NCBI GenBank assembly: GCA_000328365.1
Contig: KB309895.1
Location: 10,462 to 74,461 of the forward strand
DNA length: 64,000 nt
From: Capitella teleta
Taxonomy: Eukaryota; Annelida; Polychaeta; Capitellidae
Direction: 5' to 3'
Shown: one piece after another, positions 1 through 10,900 of the stretch
Position numbering within the stretch: the first letter of the stretch is position 1
How the letters are laid out: the number at the start of each line of letters is the position of its first letter
The notes under the pieces: generated by a model
The model's input: the letters and a program-made list of their open reading frames with translations, nothing else
The model's database searches: none
Told to the model about the DNA's origin: nothing
Program-made: the position numbers and the translations under genes

Positions 1-712
1 TGATCAAACATCGCGTTAATGAAAGATCAGACGTCAAACAAACAGACGCTGTCTTCAAAGGCTGTCAAGGTAAACATGACAAAGCCAAACATTGAACACC
101 CTTCCGGCTTAAAGTCGATTATCTTAGTCACTCACGCTTACTGATGAACTAACATCTGACCTCGTTGAAAATGAATGCCTGCTTCGTGGTGGAGCGTTAT
201 CCGAGAGAATCGTGATATTCATTGTTGAATTAATTGCAGCAATTGCGTAGTTGCTGTGACCCTAAGTGCACTTTTGTGTTTAAGCTAATCGGGCGTCGAT
301 AAGCAGGGCTCCTTTACGAACCGTTGCAAGTGAATGCTAGGTCATTATTTCTAGAACGGTTTCTTGAATTGTTGGCAGATTGTCGGTGTGTGCAAAGGAG
401 TAATAGTGTTATACCTTTGCAAATTGCATAATTTAATATCGACACTGTTCACATTTTTGTCTTTGTTCCTGTTTTGTGACCTAAAATGGTTGGTTATGCA
501 TTTAAACGTGAGGCAAATTTTATAGCCTTTAAATCAGTTTTCGTCTCTGCGACTTAGCAATCCCTTCTTCGGTTATTGGACTCATCAATTCCTTTCCGTG
601 TGCAGCGCAGCCTCTTCAATCAAGCGCAGCGATACGTCTCTGTCCAACTAGGTATCATATTCCGACACTGTACCATGAATCAATCACATTGTATATGAGA
701 ATATTGAAAATG
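1..712. other. non-coding stretch
   Basis: No coding region, RNA gene or repeat was recognised here. Reading frames are short and look random, and composition is AT-rich. It ends at the left inverted repeat of the mariner-type element that starts at 713. Confidence 0.6.
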
Positions 713-1931
713 CGAGTGTTGTTCGAAAAGTTCTCGGCCTAACATAGAACGCGTTATCACAGTGGGTTGAAAATTGGCGTGAATATAGGTCAGCTTTTCG
801 GATGAAAATCGCGAGCACTGAATTTTCCAGAAAGTTATGGAATTCTCGCTGACACTAATTTGAATGATGCATGGCACGCTAATTTAAAATCTATTTCCGA
901 CTATTAATCATTTACAGATATCTCTGATATTTTCCTCATAAATGCATCAAAGCAATGAAGAATAATGTTTGTAAAATTTTGATGGAATTATTACGCAATA
1001 GTCAAATGAAGCCCAGAAAAAGAGAGCACGAGTACTGGCATAAAAATTACGTTCCTTTTGAACATTAATAAAAGCAAGAAAACATGTGAACTATACAATT
1101 ATTTGACAAACACATTTTCGTGTTCATTTGCATGTATGTGTCAAGTTTTATAGTAATCAATACATCCAAAGTTGTCCTAACGGTCCCGTAAACACGTTTC
1201 ACTCAATCCTTTTATGGCATTTTTACGTTCCAACAAAACTTTATCTCACAAGATGATTCGGGCTCAATATTTTATTTCCCCGAAAGAGCATAATTTATTC
1301 CTTTAATGAGATACTGAAGTATCATGGTACGAATCTAAATATTATAAAATAGAGTGATGTAATTATCCAGAATTGTGCATAAATATACGGGTTCAGTCAA
1401 TATTTTGTTCCTCAAAAATATTAATTCAAACATACGTGTGTAATGGCATAAAACAAACTAAATTATCAGTAGGACAAAATTTTAAGGCAGCAACAGATAC
1501 ATTAGGTATATATCTTTTTCACGTAATGCAAATATTTAATATATGTGGCAAAATACTTATATTTAATGGCTGAATGAATCGAATGATTAAAAACGGGCGG
1601 GGTATTTTTAATGCACCTTCCTAGCGCAAGTTTCGTGGCAACTACATTTTTGGTTGACAGAATTCCATTTAATTTCCATTACGTCAAAGCCAATAGACAA
1701 AAAGTGTACTCAAAATTAGCGATCAGATGTTGCGAAAAAGTGTTATTTGGCACCCAAAATGAACCTTTGACAGTGATATTGGTAGAAGTGTACTCAACCA
1801 AAAATTAGTTTTGTCAGGGAAATTACAAAGCTAGGTGTGATCTTATGAATAATTGCTCTATCTGACCTCCAAATTTTACATCTCTAGTATTGCGTGTTCT
1901 ATGTTAGGCCGAACTTTTCGAACAACCCTCG
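713..1931. mobile_element. mariner-type DNA transposon remnant, non-autonomous or decayed
   Basis: The two ends are inverted repeats of about 40 bp. The left arm (713-753) starts CGAGTGTTGTTCGAAAAG and runs on through GGCCTAACATAGAAC. The reverse complement of the right arm (ending at 1931) starts CGAGGGTTGTTCGAAAAG and continues through the same GGCCTAACATAGAAC. I see one substitution near the tip, a 2-bp indel and one further substitution. The right end is followed by TA (1932-1933), the target dinucleotide of Tc1/mariner elements; the left flank is TG, which fits one mutation. Tips of the form CGAGGG followed by GTTC are typical of mariner elements. The 1.22-kb length suits a mariner, but I could not recognise transposase sequence in any frame, so it is either non-autonomous or strongly decayed. 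Orientation is undetermined. Confidence 0.8.
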
Positions 1932-2069
1932 TATAAAGAAAGTGACTTTCAGGTAAATTAAATTCCCTTACAAAACCGAACAGTCCCCTCAGTTTTATCC
2001 ATTTTCGTATAACCCATCCAGTATTTGGCAAAATAATCTTGGAATTGCCGAGGAAAAATATTAAAACTG

Positions 2070-2094
2070 AAAAAAAAAAAAAAAAAAAAAAAAA
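2070..2094 (+). repeat. poly-A tract (A25)
   Basis: An uninterrupted run of 25 A bases. It could be the tail of an old retroposon, but no body with flanking duplications was recognised next to it. Confidence 0.9.
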
Positions 2095-2964
2095 CTGAAA
2101 GCTGACTACATTTTGGGCATAATATATTTGCACGCATACAATGCTGATTTGCGGCCCGATGGGTATATTGCATTACGAGCCAAGGCCAAATGATTCACCA
2201 CGGACCAATTTCCAAGACACAAAAACAGCCCGAGTGCAGTTATTAATTAGTGATATGCTGGATAGACATGCAGTGTCATAATTTACGTACATAAATAATA
2301 ACAATTGATGATATTATTGCCACACAAGCCGTTATTAATCTGCGGATTAACAAAGCAATCGCCCATATTCACTCGCTGTGTGAGTTGATTATTGTTCTAA
2401 TGCTCATGATATTCTGAAAACATTTCCCTCTGCTTACCTCTTTATCTAGCTGTATAGTGTATTAACGCACTGGTAAGCTGTTATCCGATTGGTTAAGAGA
2501 CTCCATCACGTGACACCATTTGGAGTATGACGTATGCTTAGGATAAATTCAAAATTGATTGGTCATCGTGGTCGCTGTCTTGAAAGAGTTGCCAGCCACG
2601 GTCAATAACCTGTTAACTTTGGATCGAATTTTCTTTTGTATCTCAAAGCAAATTAGATACCCTCTGCTCTCACAGATGTTCTTCTCCAGACCAAAGCACA
2701 CTTCGTTTGACTAAACACTCAGCAATCCCTTGTCAATATTGAAATTTGGTTGATTGCAGCTGAGTCATATTTCCCTCGAATCTGATACACAATTGTTCCA
2801 AATCTGCCTTTGTGGTTGAACAGAGGGGGTTCGATTAGAATAGACTCGTGGGATGTCTTGCTTTCACATAATCTTCACAAAAGGTGCCTGGATTAAGTCC
2901 CACGCAATTGTGCGGGAGATGTTATTGAAAATCTTTAAGGGCATGTACATAGATGCAATGGTTA

Positions 2965-3019
2965 TTAGATAGGACATCGCTTATGAAAAGTGTCCATCTC
3001 GTATCCCGTCAACTTCGTT
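2965..3019 (+). repeat. dispersed repeat, copy 1
   Basis: This 55-bp segment aligns without gaps to 43061-43115. By hand I count 43 of 55 identical positions (about 78%), including the shared blocks AAGTGTCCAT and CCGTCAA. It is probably two old copies of one interspersed repeat. The family is unknown and the true boundaries may be wider. Confidence 0.6.
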
Positions 3020-3161
3020 CTTCATTCATCAATCAGGGCAAATTCGAAACCCTCAAACTGATAACTACCCTCGGACACATGCGCATTGGATTTGCGTCAC
3101 AATCTTATGGAAATGCATGGAAAATGGTTGAAACGTCACCGTTCTCCAATGAAAACATTAG

Positions 3162-3175
3162 GTAACCATGGCAAC
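3162..3175. promoter_or_regulatory. X-box-like (RFX) palindrome
   Basis: GTAACCATGGCAAC resembles the X-box consensus GTTGCCATGGCAAC bound by RFX factors. The right half-site GGCAAC is exact and the left half differs at two positions. No gene start was found next to it, so function is unproven. Confidence 0.3.
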
Positions 3176-4315
3176 CATTTTTTATTTTTTTTTGAATTTG
3201 AGAATTGCTGAGTCCAATGTAATTAATTTTCGTCACGTTTTCAACTCAGTCATTCCGTGGCATTTTAAACGGAGTACAATTGCAATTGATTAGTAATAAG
3301 ATGCTGCAATATTTCTTTTCATTACTCAGCGGCGGCGACTCGTCTTTAGGGTGAGCCAGCCATAAGACGCGGCATTGCTCACTCGTTGGTGTAATTTACA
3401 ATTTATAAAGGATATTTCTTTGCAAACCGTGGGTGTTTGGATAATTAATCACCTGAACATATGGATCATTACATTTTATTTTTATTATTAAATATAGCTA
3501 AAACTATTAAGTATCTAAGGCTTTAAGAAACATTTCAAGTCGTTCAAACCTTGTCCGGATCGTAACAATTGAAAATGAACAAACACCGGATCTGCCAGAT
3601 CTGCCTTCATCCCTATCAGATGACACGACTTAGCAGGAAGAATCGAGGAGTGCAACCGGAGAGAAAAAGTCAGGCATGGGTCATCTGCGTGAGTTGACGT
3701 TTGGAATACTGTGAAGAACTTTCATTTCCGCTAAATTGATTTTTTTTTCCACATAATTATTAACCATTAAAATATACCATCCTTGTGTTGCCGCCTTCGT
3801 TGTGTTGATCATTCAACTTCATAAGAATGATTATTTGTGAGGAGTTCGATGAAATATCAGAGAAGAATGGTATAATATTAAGTCGAATTGTTTATTATTC
3901 ATTACAACGTGTAAATATCCATAATTATTACATAATAAACCGAGAATGTGGACGGTTATGGATGTCTGAATGCTCAAGAACCCTGTGATTTGCTATTTAT
4001 AGCTCCAAAAAATTCATTGAACTGGTAGGGAAATTCACAGGAGATCAACTCAAATGTTTAATGGTTAAAACATATTTTTTGTTGTTAACTATTGGAGCAA
4101 ACTTTTGAATAGGCAAAATAAAAAAAACAATCGATGGTTTGAAACAAAGTAAACAGCAACATTGCTTTTTTCACAGACTGAGACGGATACTATAACGAAT
4201 GATATAGAAGAAAGGACCAATCAATAAAATTACAAACCACAAAACAAAAAATTTAACTTATGTTATTTTGCAATGGTGCGGTTTGTTGGCCTTACCTAAA
4301 GTGGCTGGAACCCAA

Positions 4316-4745
4316 GAATGCGCCTTGTTTAGAACACTCAGCAGCATCAGTCGAGCTTCCTAAGTCCACAGCGGCTAACTTACCATATACAACCAGAAGT
4401 TAAGCAGTTCGGCTTCGTTAAAGGAAAAGGAAACACTGATGCTATAATGGGTTTGCGCAACATTATTGAGAAAACCAGGGCAAAACAAGACAAAGAACGC
4501 TGGGTGCTGTTTGTAGACTACAGTAGGGCCTTCGACACAGTGATTCACCCAAAGCTGTGGGATGCACTGCTCAGCATAGGAGCTCCAAAGCATCTAATAT
4601 AGCTACTGAAAACCCTTTATCAGAAAGCAATTGGCGTATAGTGAGAGGTGGAAATGGCGTAACTCAACGTTTTTCGTTTGAAAATGGTGTGTGGCAGGGA
4701 TGCCCGGTGTCCGCACTAGTCTTCATTGCGGTTTGAGAAGCCATG
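4316..4745 (+). mobile_element. LINE reverse transcriptase fragment (RTE-like)
   Basis: Translation of the plus strand gives a recognisable non-LTR reverse transcriptase core in order. A GFVKGKG block (about 4411-4431) and a helix containing IIEKTRAKQDKERW come first. The catalytic motif A, LFVDYSRAFDTV, lies near 4507-4542, followed by PKLWDALLSIGAPKHLI. After a stop and a frame change comes NGVWQGCPVSALVF (about 4684-4725), which matches the conserved GVRQGCPLSP segment. Motif A keeps its first catalytic Asp; the YxDD motif is not present. The endonuclease and the 3' end are missing, and stops and frameshifts interrupt the reading. The wording of the blocks is closest to RTE-type or related LINEs, but clade assignment is an inference. 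It is a dead fragment with no active role. Confidence 0.85.
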
Positions 4746-5183
4746 ATGGCAAATTACAGAAGTAAAATACATAGACAAAGAAAATAAAACATTAACTAAA
4801 GACAATTCTAAAAGGGTAGAAGACATACTGTGAAGAATAATACATTTTGAGGACGATGAAAATAAAAATATACATATAATGAGTATCAGTTGAAATGATA
4901 TAGGGCACTTGATATTATTTATAAAACCAAATCAGTTTAATGACTTACAAGAGAGGTTGAAGATTTAAGAAGTCGTTGAAGAGTTTGGGTATAATAGGGT
5001 GTAGGGATTTCTCTCTTAGTCGTTCTACAACGCCGTTTAGTCGGCTGCTGTCGGTCCGTAGGCGTCAATGTTGCGATACAATAATTTGCAAAGCTAATTA
5101 GAAGTGATCCAAACATGGGCAGTGCACATAATTATGTTGAAAACAAAATATCACCAACTCATTACTAAGCCATATATAGATCA

Positions 5184-5205
5184 GCGCTTTTCTTTTGCAC
5201 CTAAG
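5184..5205 (-). mobile_element. solo terminal repeat of the 60.6-kb Tc1-like family
   Basis: The segment contains TCTTTTGCACCTAAG, identical to the tip of the right inverted repeat of the Tc1-like element ending at 61881, and the next bases inward (GCGCTTT against GCGTT) are nearly the same. No partner end was found within about 1.3 kb on either side, so this is an orphan end or a truncated copy. The LINE fragment at 4316-4745 lies in the interval where the body would be. Confidence 0.7.
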
Positions 5206-6043
5206 CATACATGCACTTGAAATCGATATTCTTGTACCATGAAAGCCATTTAAACTAATCATTGTCTGTATTTAAAACTGGATGATCTGCGTGTATAAAA
5301 TCCAGCCCAGGTTAATTCAACACAGGTGCTCAACCCAAGGAGACAAAGGTGTAATTTTCCTTCGTCACGATGTCTTCAAAGTGTAATCGTAAATTACCTT
5401 TGACAGAAAAGAGAAATTAAATGGTTCAGATTACAGAAACCTTGGCTTGAGATTAAATTATAATTTGAAGGTGACTGGAGGCCAATGAAAAGGCATCGTG
5501 GAAATAGTACGATCGTGTTCTGTATAAGAGACAAGGGGAAGTGCGCCTGCAAGATTGTGCGTATTGTTTGAGGGAAAAATCAGATCCTGACAAAATGTCT
5601 CATCCTGTCTGGTTCTTTTCTTTCCGAGAAACAGTTTGGTTCAGGATTGGTAGATAAGTTGAATCATACACCTAGGGAATAATTGAGGGAATACTTAGAC
5701 AATTACAGAAAATTACCAACAAGTTCTGCTTCCGTCGCAAAAGCACTACAATCTTGCATATAACAATGCTCTGACATTTGTCAGAATTTTAACATACTCA
5801 ATTTTGGAGTCAACTCTACTTTCGGGTCTGTTCAAAATCTTGGATTGTGTATGAACGAGGTATGAGTGTTGGCTAATTAGCGGTATGCAATCGATTACAC
5901 GGAGCATCCCAAATACGGAGACTGAAGTGGCTTCCTTATCAATTGGCCCTAGGTGCTGCATAACCCTTCAGACATCTATATATAGGCACAGGTTGAGTTG
6001 AATTGGTTTCATCGGCAACTTTTCAAATTGATTGAGTAATTCG

Positions 6044-6054
6044 TTAAAGAGGAC
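6044..6054 (+). repeat. TTAAAGAGGAC motif, possible solo MITE end
   Basis: The same 11-mer forms both tips of the MITE at 54160-54600. Here it stands alone, with no inverted partner nearby. Five occurrences in 64 kb on both strands are far more than chance predicts for an 11-mer, so it is probably a relic of the same family. Confidence 0.4.
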
Positions 6055-6809
6055 ATTCAAAGCAGAAGTAGTACTCCAGGAGAGATTTGTCACTTATTAG
6101 AGAGCAGCGTTCTGATTGACTCTTGCGCTGATGCTCTGTAAAGCCACTCACTTTGTGTTTGTTTGTGGTCTGACAGAGATTTGATTTGAAAGATGTATTC
6201 CACTAAAATTTAAAATTACGAAGGCAGCACGATTGTTCATCACGTGGGCATACAGTATATTATTATGATTCATAATTAACATGTAACCATGTTGGTGTGT
6301 TGGTGCATTCCGATTTGGTAATAATATGAAGCTGGAATATCAAAGGCACTCAATTAATGTATGAGGGCGGCTCTGATCAAATTAAGGGTGGTTGAAAGTG
6401 ACACAGTACATAACGACGAATGTGATTTATGCTATAGCGAGGGAGAGCAACCCATAGTTGATTGTTGTTAACATGTAAACTGTAAAAACAACAGATATAA
6501 CTACACAGTGTACACACAATGACCCCATCACACCCCACGAACCTAGTAACTATCTGTTTGACCGTAATCATTTTGTTCTTGATTTTTTTTTTCTATTTGC
6601 TGTTGCAAATGAAGAATTCGAAGTCATAGGGATCTTGGAAATTCCCTTAACTTTGTGAAGCTGAAAAAAGAGAAGTGACCCTAAGAATTTACTTTGATCC
6701 TGATCTTGCCAATTTGTACTACACAATGTTTTGTTACCTTTTCCAAGAATTGCATGCTCCGTTTAAGATCGATTCGTATTGAGATGACTTGGATAGAGAT
6801 CAATATCAT

Positions 6810-7620
6810 TTGTTCCCTTGGGGTAATCCCTCCAATGTTCTTGTGCGTATTTCAATTATTGTTGATTTTATTTTGTCACTTTGTTCATATTGATTGTAAG
6901 AACAACCAACATTCCCATAATTATTAGCGGGGGTAAGGCGGGATCTATTGTCATTCGCTACGCTGCCAGCAACGGAGAAGGTTCTCTCACTGTCGACGCT
7001 GCTGGGTGGAGCGCACAGGTGGCGGCGTGCTTGCGCAGCTAGCCCCGGGAACCTGTTAGCATTGGTGCCCCACCACAGAAGAGGGTCGCTGCTCCTGTCT
7101 ATGCCAGGCTCCCGGAGAAATACACTCAGCTCTGTGGCAAAGGAGCAGGTGGAGCCTTCATCAGTAGTACATTCATTGAATGAATCCAATGCTCAGTAAA
7201 TGGTGGGGCTTTCTCTGATGGGGTGGATTGTGTCATGCTGTGAGACTTCAGCACCTCTCCCACGGCACCCGCAGTATTGGGCTACTTGAACTTGTCTTTG
7301 AACGGCGGGTCGTGCAGAGTCAAAGCGGCCAAGGGTGCAGTCGACTGACGGACCTGCGTCTTGGTCTCATGATAACGATGACAGCGGGTGCAATGTGCTT
7401 TGGGGCTACCTTCGTCTGCTTAGAGGCTTTTTTTACATGGGCGATGGCCTCATACTCGGCGAATATTTCAGGGTGACGGTTCCTCAGGTGACTTATTAGT
7501 GGTGGAGAAGAAGGAATGTAAAATCGCAGAGGCATGATGAGAATCAAAGAACCGAGAACCTGAAGGAGGGTAACGTCCAAGCCGGGCCTTATACCCCCCC
7601 CCCTCCACACGGCGTGGCTA
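6810..7620 (-). pseudogene. hAT transposase remnant (ZBED-type), internally deleted
   Basis: Minus-strand translation shows pieces of a BED-finger hAT transposase in the correct order. Near 7490-7449 is HLRNRHPEIFAEYE, the second half of a BED zinc finger with its His pair; the Cys pair is not visible. Near 7295 is LTLHDPPFKDKF, matching the conserved LDPRFK block. From about 7085 to 6950 runs the C-terminal hAT dimerisation domain, including DPLLWWGTNANRFPGLA and ERTFSVAGSVANDNRSRLTP. A complete transposase has several hundred residues between finger and LDPRFK; here there are only about 150 bp, so the catalytic core is deleted. An in-frame stop and at least one frame change interrupt the rest. 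GC is much higher than in the flanks. Clear terminal inverted repeats and the 8-bp duplication expected of hAT were not found. Confidence 0.85.
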
Positions 7621-7880
7621 ACCCTGCATCAAGGGCCAAATCTGAGATCCGCTCAATGCGCTCCCTTGGCCTCAAGTGTCACATAGTTGATAACACCTTG
7701 GCCTTTTATCTGCCTGCTTACTGGACCCACCGAACCCTGATTGACTTGTGGCAATTAAAATTCCGAGTTTTAATTGCCTCAGCGCCCGCATCAGTCGTTA
7801 ATTGTGTTGCGTAACAGACAAGATTTTTTTTCACTTCTTTTTAATCACATCCGGCGGCGAGTTCCGGCACCTTAGACGAT

Positions 7881-7908
7881 TTTTCCCGGAACCGGAACTC
7901 CGGGAAAA
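7881..7908. repeat. GC-rich hairpin beside the hAT remnant
   Basis: TTTTCCCGG (7881-7889) and CCGGGAAAA (7900-7908) form a perfect 9-bp stem around a 10-nt loop that itself contains CCGG. It sits about 260 bp upstream of the 5' side of the hAT remnant in GC-rich sequence, so it may be part of that element's subterminal region. That link is inference. Confidence 0.5.
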
Positions 7909-7909
7909 G

Positions 7910-10900
7910 ACCCGGATTTCGGGGAGCCATTTGTCAAATAACCCCTGCATATTGGTGTATAATTATATCAAATGCCTAATAAGTTACTTCGGGTCATCCC
8001 GACTGATCCTCATTAATTCGTGGAGCACCGAGGATCTAAACGCACACTGAATAATCTAACAACGAATCCAAAAGGGGCGATGGGTATGTCACGGGGAGTG
8101 ATTGATACTTCGTTTGAGACACCATAGCTTGGAAAATCGCGTTCATCGGGTTCTTTCACCAGGGTATATCTCTCTTTCTTCAGATGCTTAGTTTTCTGAC
8201 GCTGCATCATGGACGCGGCTATTACGCGATATTATTATATAATTAATAAAATATGCATGCAATTTATATTCATATCAAATCCTATAACTATGTCCATTAT
8301 CCTTTTCTAAGATGTCTCAAATTTGGGCATGCGCATGTGGGCATGGGCTGGACAAGTACAAATTACATTTAAGAGATATTTTCAGGCATAATTTTAAACC
8401 CAGATAACTGGATGCTTATTGCTTCAACGGCTGCAGTGGTTATATTGTCATTATTAATTGTGTGTTATTATAATAACACACAATTAAAAATAATTTATAC
8501 AACACAAATATTTAATAAAAATCAGTATTCGATATAAGTATCATTCATTATATTCATGAGTCACCCTCACTTCTACTCGCGAAGCTGCTTGTCTCTACAT
8601 CCGAACATTAAAATTTTATGAATTCCGTGACGTCACAGAATTATGGTTAAAATTGAGATTTCTTTCTGAATGATAGTACGAGTTCATAAATCTAAATACA
8701 ACTTCCAAGTATGCAAAAGCAATGAGCTAAATCGTCAGAACATTCTCGATATTGATCTCTTTGCCATAAGTAGGTGCTGAACTTGGGGCTATGGTTCCGA
8801 AAAATTCCAAGAAATGGTCCCAGCGACTTTGACAAGAATCATCCGCGACTTCATCCCGGATCTTACTGGATCGATTTCTTCTCAGAAATGCTGATAGGGG
8901 TGATGCGTATGTAGGTTAAATAGCCTACGAGGAACCGAACGGAATGGCACTGGCGTATAATAAGCAATGGTCCTTAATACGTCTAAATCCCCCTTGCAAC
9001 AGGTATGTGGCACCGCTCCATTAGTTTCTGCTTCCACTCTGAGTGAGAGCATTGTAAATTGTGATGAGAGACCTCAGAATAAGTTTCAAGGAACGTCCAT
9101 TGGGGTGCTTTGGTCTCTCTGGTAGGGTGTGCTGCTGGAAGCCCCAGGGAACCCTAATGGAGTATAGAAATCCTTTCGGACTATTGCTGTGTTTTCTTCC
9201 ATAATAATGAAGATTTTGATTTCTCTCTAGAGGTATTTCCTGGAATTGTCCCCTGTTGTTATATGTAAATATGAGTTGGCGTGGAGCCGATCTAACATCC
9301 CACACTAATATCATTCTTCGATCGTGGGATATGTAAAAAGCCCTTTAAAGCGCTTCTATCAAAAACATGAGATGAATGAGGTTGGTGGAATCATATAGAT
9401 CCAATATCTACTCTATTTCATTCCCCCGAAATGATTTTTATATCTCCAATCAGATATTTATATCATCCATCAAAGCAATGTGACCTTAAATCTCTGACTT
9501 ATTTAGTGTCCATCAATGCATATGCACAGGGCCGTGAAAAATATCGCATGCAGCTCTGCAATCACCCATTTCAACATTTACTTGGTTTGTGTACAGTGGA
9601 TTAAAACACTCTCATGCTCAACGCTGATTGGCCGGCTGACACAAGCAGCGTTATAATGGCGTAAAAATTCCCAAATGGATGGAAGCGATGTGTGAAATTA
9701 GATAATCAATATTTTATGATACCATAAACGTTGGCACCTCTGGTTCCGATCAGTGCAACGCACTTAGATACCAGCTATCAGTAAAGCACCCGGCAAGTCC
9801 CGATTCCCGGACGATAGCAATAATACCTCAAAGACCTTAAGCCCGCGGGGTCTCCAAGGGTCGTTTAGATTCGATATCTGTATCAATCACCATATAAGAT
9901 TTCATCTGTGATATCACTCAGCTCCCTACACTTGCGTGTGCCACCCCAGAAAGCGAGGACTTAGGCGTAGGAGGGGTCAGCTTCGGAAATAGCAGGGGGC
10001 TGTCATAAAGTGAGGCTATAAACAATGCTGGAACGGGAAGCAGCACTGGGGAATGCAATCTGCTCCATATCTGCCGTCTTGTAAATCACGAAATGAGTAT
10101 CTACAGCAGATCCAGGGTTGAACGACTCCTTGGAACAATAGGTTACTGAGGTGCAATTTGTGGTGGAATTGTTGAATTAACACAATAGTATCGGGATGAC
10201 CTACTAACCTAGTGGGCGTAACAGGATTGGCTGAGTCACGCATTCTCCAAATGGTCCAATATGCACTGAGTGATCTCCCTCTAACAATAAAGTAAAAGCA
10301 CTAGGCGTGGATGTCCTTCTCTCTCTAGTCAATAAAGCCATCATTCATGTCATGACCTCGCTCGATATTGAAGCACCATCATTGCTTATTTCGCAAATAT
10401 GTGTAATCCGTAATCATTATTTGTAAATAACTCACGAGGGTGGAATGCATATAAAATGATCTTCATAGCAATAAATCACGTTGAGTAGGATCATGTTTTG
10501 AAGTCTATTTGAAAGTTTTTGTGTGTGTGATAATCCACTACCTTTGTGTCCTTGTTGCAAGCTGTGATTCTTATCGAGCGCAATCTATTGATCCAATTGT
10601 TTTAGATCTTCCTTGTAGCTCTATTTCTTAAATTCTGTTATGACTTAGCTCTTCTGTTTATCTTGATTTCCGTATATCATATTTTGCATCTTGCCTGACA
10701 TGCGACAGTGAATGCGTTATTATTGTACTGCATAAAAATCAATATTATCTCTCTTTCTTATGAATCAGAGCCTGGCGATATGGAAATATAGAAGCTCGGT
10801 TTGCCGGGGTTCACACCAGTGGGGTTTAGCAGCCAACTTTCATTTTCTTTATGGTTTGTTCCCTGACCGCTACATGCCAACGTTGAGTCTGAGTAAGTGC

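Larger units (their letters stand above)
1934..4315. other. non-coding stretch with poly-A tract and dispersed repeat
   Basis: No gene was recognised. It contains a run of 25 A at 2070-2094, a copy of a dispersed repeat at 2965-3019 and an X-box-like palindrome at 3162-3175. The rest is unremarkable AT-rich sequence. Confidence 0.55.
4746..6809. other. non-coding stretch with solo transposon ends
   Basis: No gene was recognised. It contains a solo Tc1-type end at 5184-5205 and one copy of the TTAAAGAGGAC motif at 6044-6054 that also marks the MITE at 54 kb. A TATA-like TATAAAA lies near 5293 but has no supported gene after it. Confidence 0.5.

Noticed and set aside
2435-2460. TATCTAGCTGTAT matches the 3' part of miR-9
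   Set aside because: The seed of miR-9 is not present at the right spacing (CTTT is followed directly by ATCTAGC), and the downstream sequence does not form the complementary arm of a precursor hairpin.
5290-5420. TATAAAA followed by an ATG and a 16-codon frame
   Set aside because: Too short and too common a pattern in AT-rich DNA to call a gene.
9527-9542. CAGGGCCGTGAAAA, resembling a hAT terminal repeat
   Set aside because: No inverted partner or 8-bp duplication was found in the surrounding kilobases.
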